Below, in pieces: positions 38,701 through 40,689 of a stretch of 40,689 nucleotides of DNA. Position 1 is the stretch's first letter. The number at the start of each line of letters is the position of its first letter. Below the pieces are notes generated by a model that had not been told where the DNA came from, searched no databases, and worked only from the letters and a program-made list of their open reading frames with translations. This stretch comes from an uncultured beta proteobacterium (GTDB taxonomy: Bacteria; Pseudomonadota; Gammaproteobacteria; Burkholderiales; Burkholderiaceae_C), in assembly GCA_903906695.1 (NCBI GenBank), contig CAIVLG010000047.1:1-40689 (forward strand). The letters run 5' to 3'. The position numbers and the translations under genes are program-made.

Positions 38701-40497
38701 AGACTGCTGGTGGCGTTCGACCATCGGCACATCTTCATTGATCCCTCGCCCGATGTGGCGCGGTCGTATGCCGAGCGCCAGCGCTTGTTCAACCTGCCGC
38801 GCTCAAGCTGGGACGACTACGACAAGACGCTGATATCGGCGGGCGGCGGCGTTTTCTCGCGTGCTGCGAAATCGATCACCTTGAGCCCCGAGGCACGCGC
38901 GGCCATCGGCATCGAGACTGAGGAGCTGACGCCGGTCGAGTTGCTGCGCGCGATCCTGAAGGCCCCGGTGGATCTGCTCTACAACGGTGGCATCGGCACC
39001 TATGTCAAGGCGAGCTTCGAGTCGCATGCCCAGGTTGGAGACAAGGCAGGTGATGCCTTCCGTGTCAATGGTGATGAGCTTCGCTGCAAGGTGCTGGCCG
39101 AAGGCGGCAACCTCGGTTGCACACAAAATGGCCGCATCGAGTTCGCGCAAAAAGGCGGCTTGATCTACACCGATGCGATCGACAACTCGGCCGGCGTGGA
39201 TTGCTCGGATCACGAGGTCAACATCAAGATCCTGCTGGGCAGCGTGGTGGAGTCGGGCGACCTGACCCTCAAGCAGCGCAACGACCTGCTGGCATCGATG
39301 ACCGACGAAGTCGGCCTGCTGGTGCTGACCGACAACTACTACCAGACCCAGGCGCTGGACATTGCTGATCATCAGCGACTTCAATTGCTGGACGGTCAGC
39401 AACGCCTGATGCAATGGCTGGAGCGCTATGGACATCTCGATCGTGCCATCGAATTCCTTCCGACGGATGCGGAAATTGCCTTGCGCAAGGCGCACAAGAG
39501 CGGGCTCACCGCGCCCGAGAATGCGGTCTTGCTGGCCTATGCCAAGATGTCGGTGTTTGACGAATTGGTGGCCAGTGATTTGCCGGACGACCCCTACTTC
39601 AAGCGTGTTCTCGACGCCTACTTCCCGAAAGCCCTGGGCGAGAAGTTCGCCGCCGCCATCGCCCGCCACCCGCTCAAGCGCGAGATCATCGCGACCTTCA
39701 TGACCAACACCGTGGTCAATCGAACCGGGGCCACTTTTGTCAACTTTATCGCTTCGGAGGCGGGGGCCACGGCGGCCGATGTGATTCGCGCCTTTACGCT
39801 GGCACGCGAAATATTCCGGCTTGAGCCGCTGTGGGATCAGATTGATGCCCTGGACTACCAAGTCGATTCCGGACTGCAGCTTGATCTGTTGACCCGGCTG
39901 ACCAGCATCGCGCAGCGTGCATCGCGCTGGATGCTGCGGGTTCGCGCCCACCGTACCGATTTGCCGACGTTGATCCAGCGCTACCAACCGGCGGCGCTTG
40001 AGTTGCGTCAGCATCTGGCAGACTGGCTGCCACCTTCGGCCAACGTCAGTTGGCAGCAGGCGACGCGCAAACTGGTCGAGGCCGGCGTGGAAGCGGGCCT
40101 GGCAGAGAATTTGACAGCGCTCGATTTCATTTTTCCTGCCCTCGATCTGGTCGATCTGGCCGACCATGCCAAGACCGGATTGGAGCAGGCGGCGCGAGCC
40201 TATTTTGCGATTGACGCCGAGTTGGGTCTGACGGGCTGGCGGGCGCAGATCAACCGGCTGCCGACCGAGACCTTGTGGCAAACGCAGGCACGTGCCAGCG
40301 CGCGTGACGACGTCTACTCGATTGCCGGCCAGATCACGCGCGGTCTGCTTTCAAAGCAGGAAGCCATACCGGAGTGGCGCGCGCAACATGGCGCCGCGAT
40401 TGAACGCCTGTGCCGCTTGCTCAAGGACATCAGCACGCAGGGCGCCGACCTGGCGCCGGTATCCGTGGCGCTGCGCGAACTGCGGCACCTGGCTTGA
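35728..40497 (+). CDS. NAD-specific glutamate dehydrogenase, large type
   Basis: This 1589-residue protein belongs to the ~180-kDa class (GdhB/GDH2 of Pseudomonas and related bacteria), which deaminates glutamate to 2-oxoglutarate with NAD. The N-terminal ~700 residues are the long regulatory part with ACT-like segments. The catalytic core runs ~760-1250: [21 protein letters not shown], then Lys838 in [27 protein letters not shown] and the nucleotide-binding [15 protein letters not shown]. A long helical C-terminal domain follows. AAAGGA precedes the ATG at 8-nt spacing. The NADH produced can feed the complex I encoded upstream. Confidence 0.96.
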   Translation: [1589 protein letters not shown]

Positions 40498-40508
40498 ATT
40501 AAACCGAT

Positions 40509-40689
40509 TCAGGCGTTGAACTGAAGGGCTGCCAGCCCGGCGTAGACCCCGCCGCGCGCCACCAGTTCGCTGTGCGTGCCTTGCTCCACCAGACGGCCAT
40601 GATCGAGCACCACGATCAGGTCAGCTTTTTGAACCGTCGCCAGACGGTGTGCGATGACCAGCGTGGTGCGGCCCCGCATGGCAGACTCG
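40509..40689 (-). CDS. ABC transporter ATP-binding protein, C-terminal fragment
   Basis: The minus strand, cut by the right edge, encodes the last 60 residues of an ABC exporter-type ATPase. It contains [13 protein letters not shown] with the H-loop histidine, the [17 protein letters not shown] segment, and the stop at 40511-40509. The pattern fits a fused membrane/ATPase half-transporter (MsbA/LapB-like), but the substrate and membrane part lie outside the window. It converges on the glutamate dehydrogenase gene, 11 bp apart. Confidence 0.85.
   Translation of the reverse strand, partial: ESAMRGRTTLVIAHRLATVQKADLIVVLDHGRLVEQGTHSELVARGGVYAGLAALQFNA

Overview
The window looks like the chromosome of a betaproteobacterium, probably Burkholderiales and perhaps close to Comamonadaceae/Rhodoferax. 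The evidence is gene order and protein character: rplU-rpmA-obgE-proB, rppH/proS, rpsO-pnp-qor-tpiA-secG-tRNA-Leu-nuoA-N, then a Nudix gene, a DUF1178 gene and a large NAD-dependent glutamate dehydrogenase. The genus assignment is inference from memory of synteny and was not searched.

Positions 1-4118 form an accessory, rearranged segment. It holds the start of a minus-strand HTH regulator that leaves the left edge, an orphan kdpE, and only the last ~46 codons of kdpD. That kdpD tail is fused tail to tail with a plus-strand HTH gene that has also lost its 5' end. A complete tyrosine integrase follows, beside an intact tRNA-Pro(CGG). This reads as the scar or end of an integrative element at the tRNA gene, with loss of most of the kdp potassium system. 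Perfect inverted repeats lie upstream of the first HTH gene and of the integrase, and strong intrinsic terminators follow the second HTH gene and the integrase.

Positions 4224-15118 are housekeeping: ispB (minus) diverging from rplU-rpmA-obgE-proB; rppH plus a CNP1-like secreted protein (minus) diverging from proS and a small lytic transglycosylase; a CGFS glutaredoxin (minus) diverging from tsaD; a small Hsp20 (minus); and a PLP aminotransferase.

Positions 15119-20152 carry rpsO and pnp, each with a structured leader, then a PIG3-type quinone oxidoreductase, tpiA, secG and tRNA-Leu(GAG). Positions 20212-34619 are a complete 14-gene respiratory complex I operon with tight, often overlapping junctions and all expected Fe-S ligands except those of the optional N7 cluster. 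Downstream on the same strand come an ADP-ribose-pyrophosphatase-like Nudix enzyme, a DUF1178 zinc-ribbon protein and a 1589-residue NAD-glutamate dehydrogenase. Both the Nudix and dehydrogenase enzymes act on NAD(H)-linked chemistry, which fits the NADH-oxidising complex upstream. The right edge cuts the C-terminus of an ABC transporter ATPase on the minus strand.

I saw no CRISPR array, insertion sequence or recognisable new defence system. The most unusual material is the kdpD/HTH scar, the possibly leaderless HTH regulator with its palindrome, the repeats at the integrase promoter, and several RNA leader structures.
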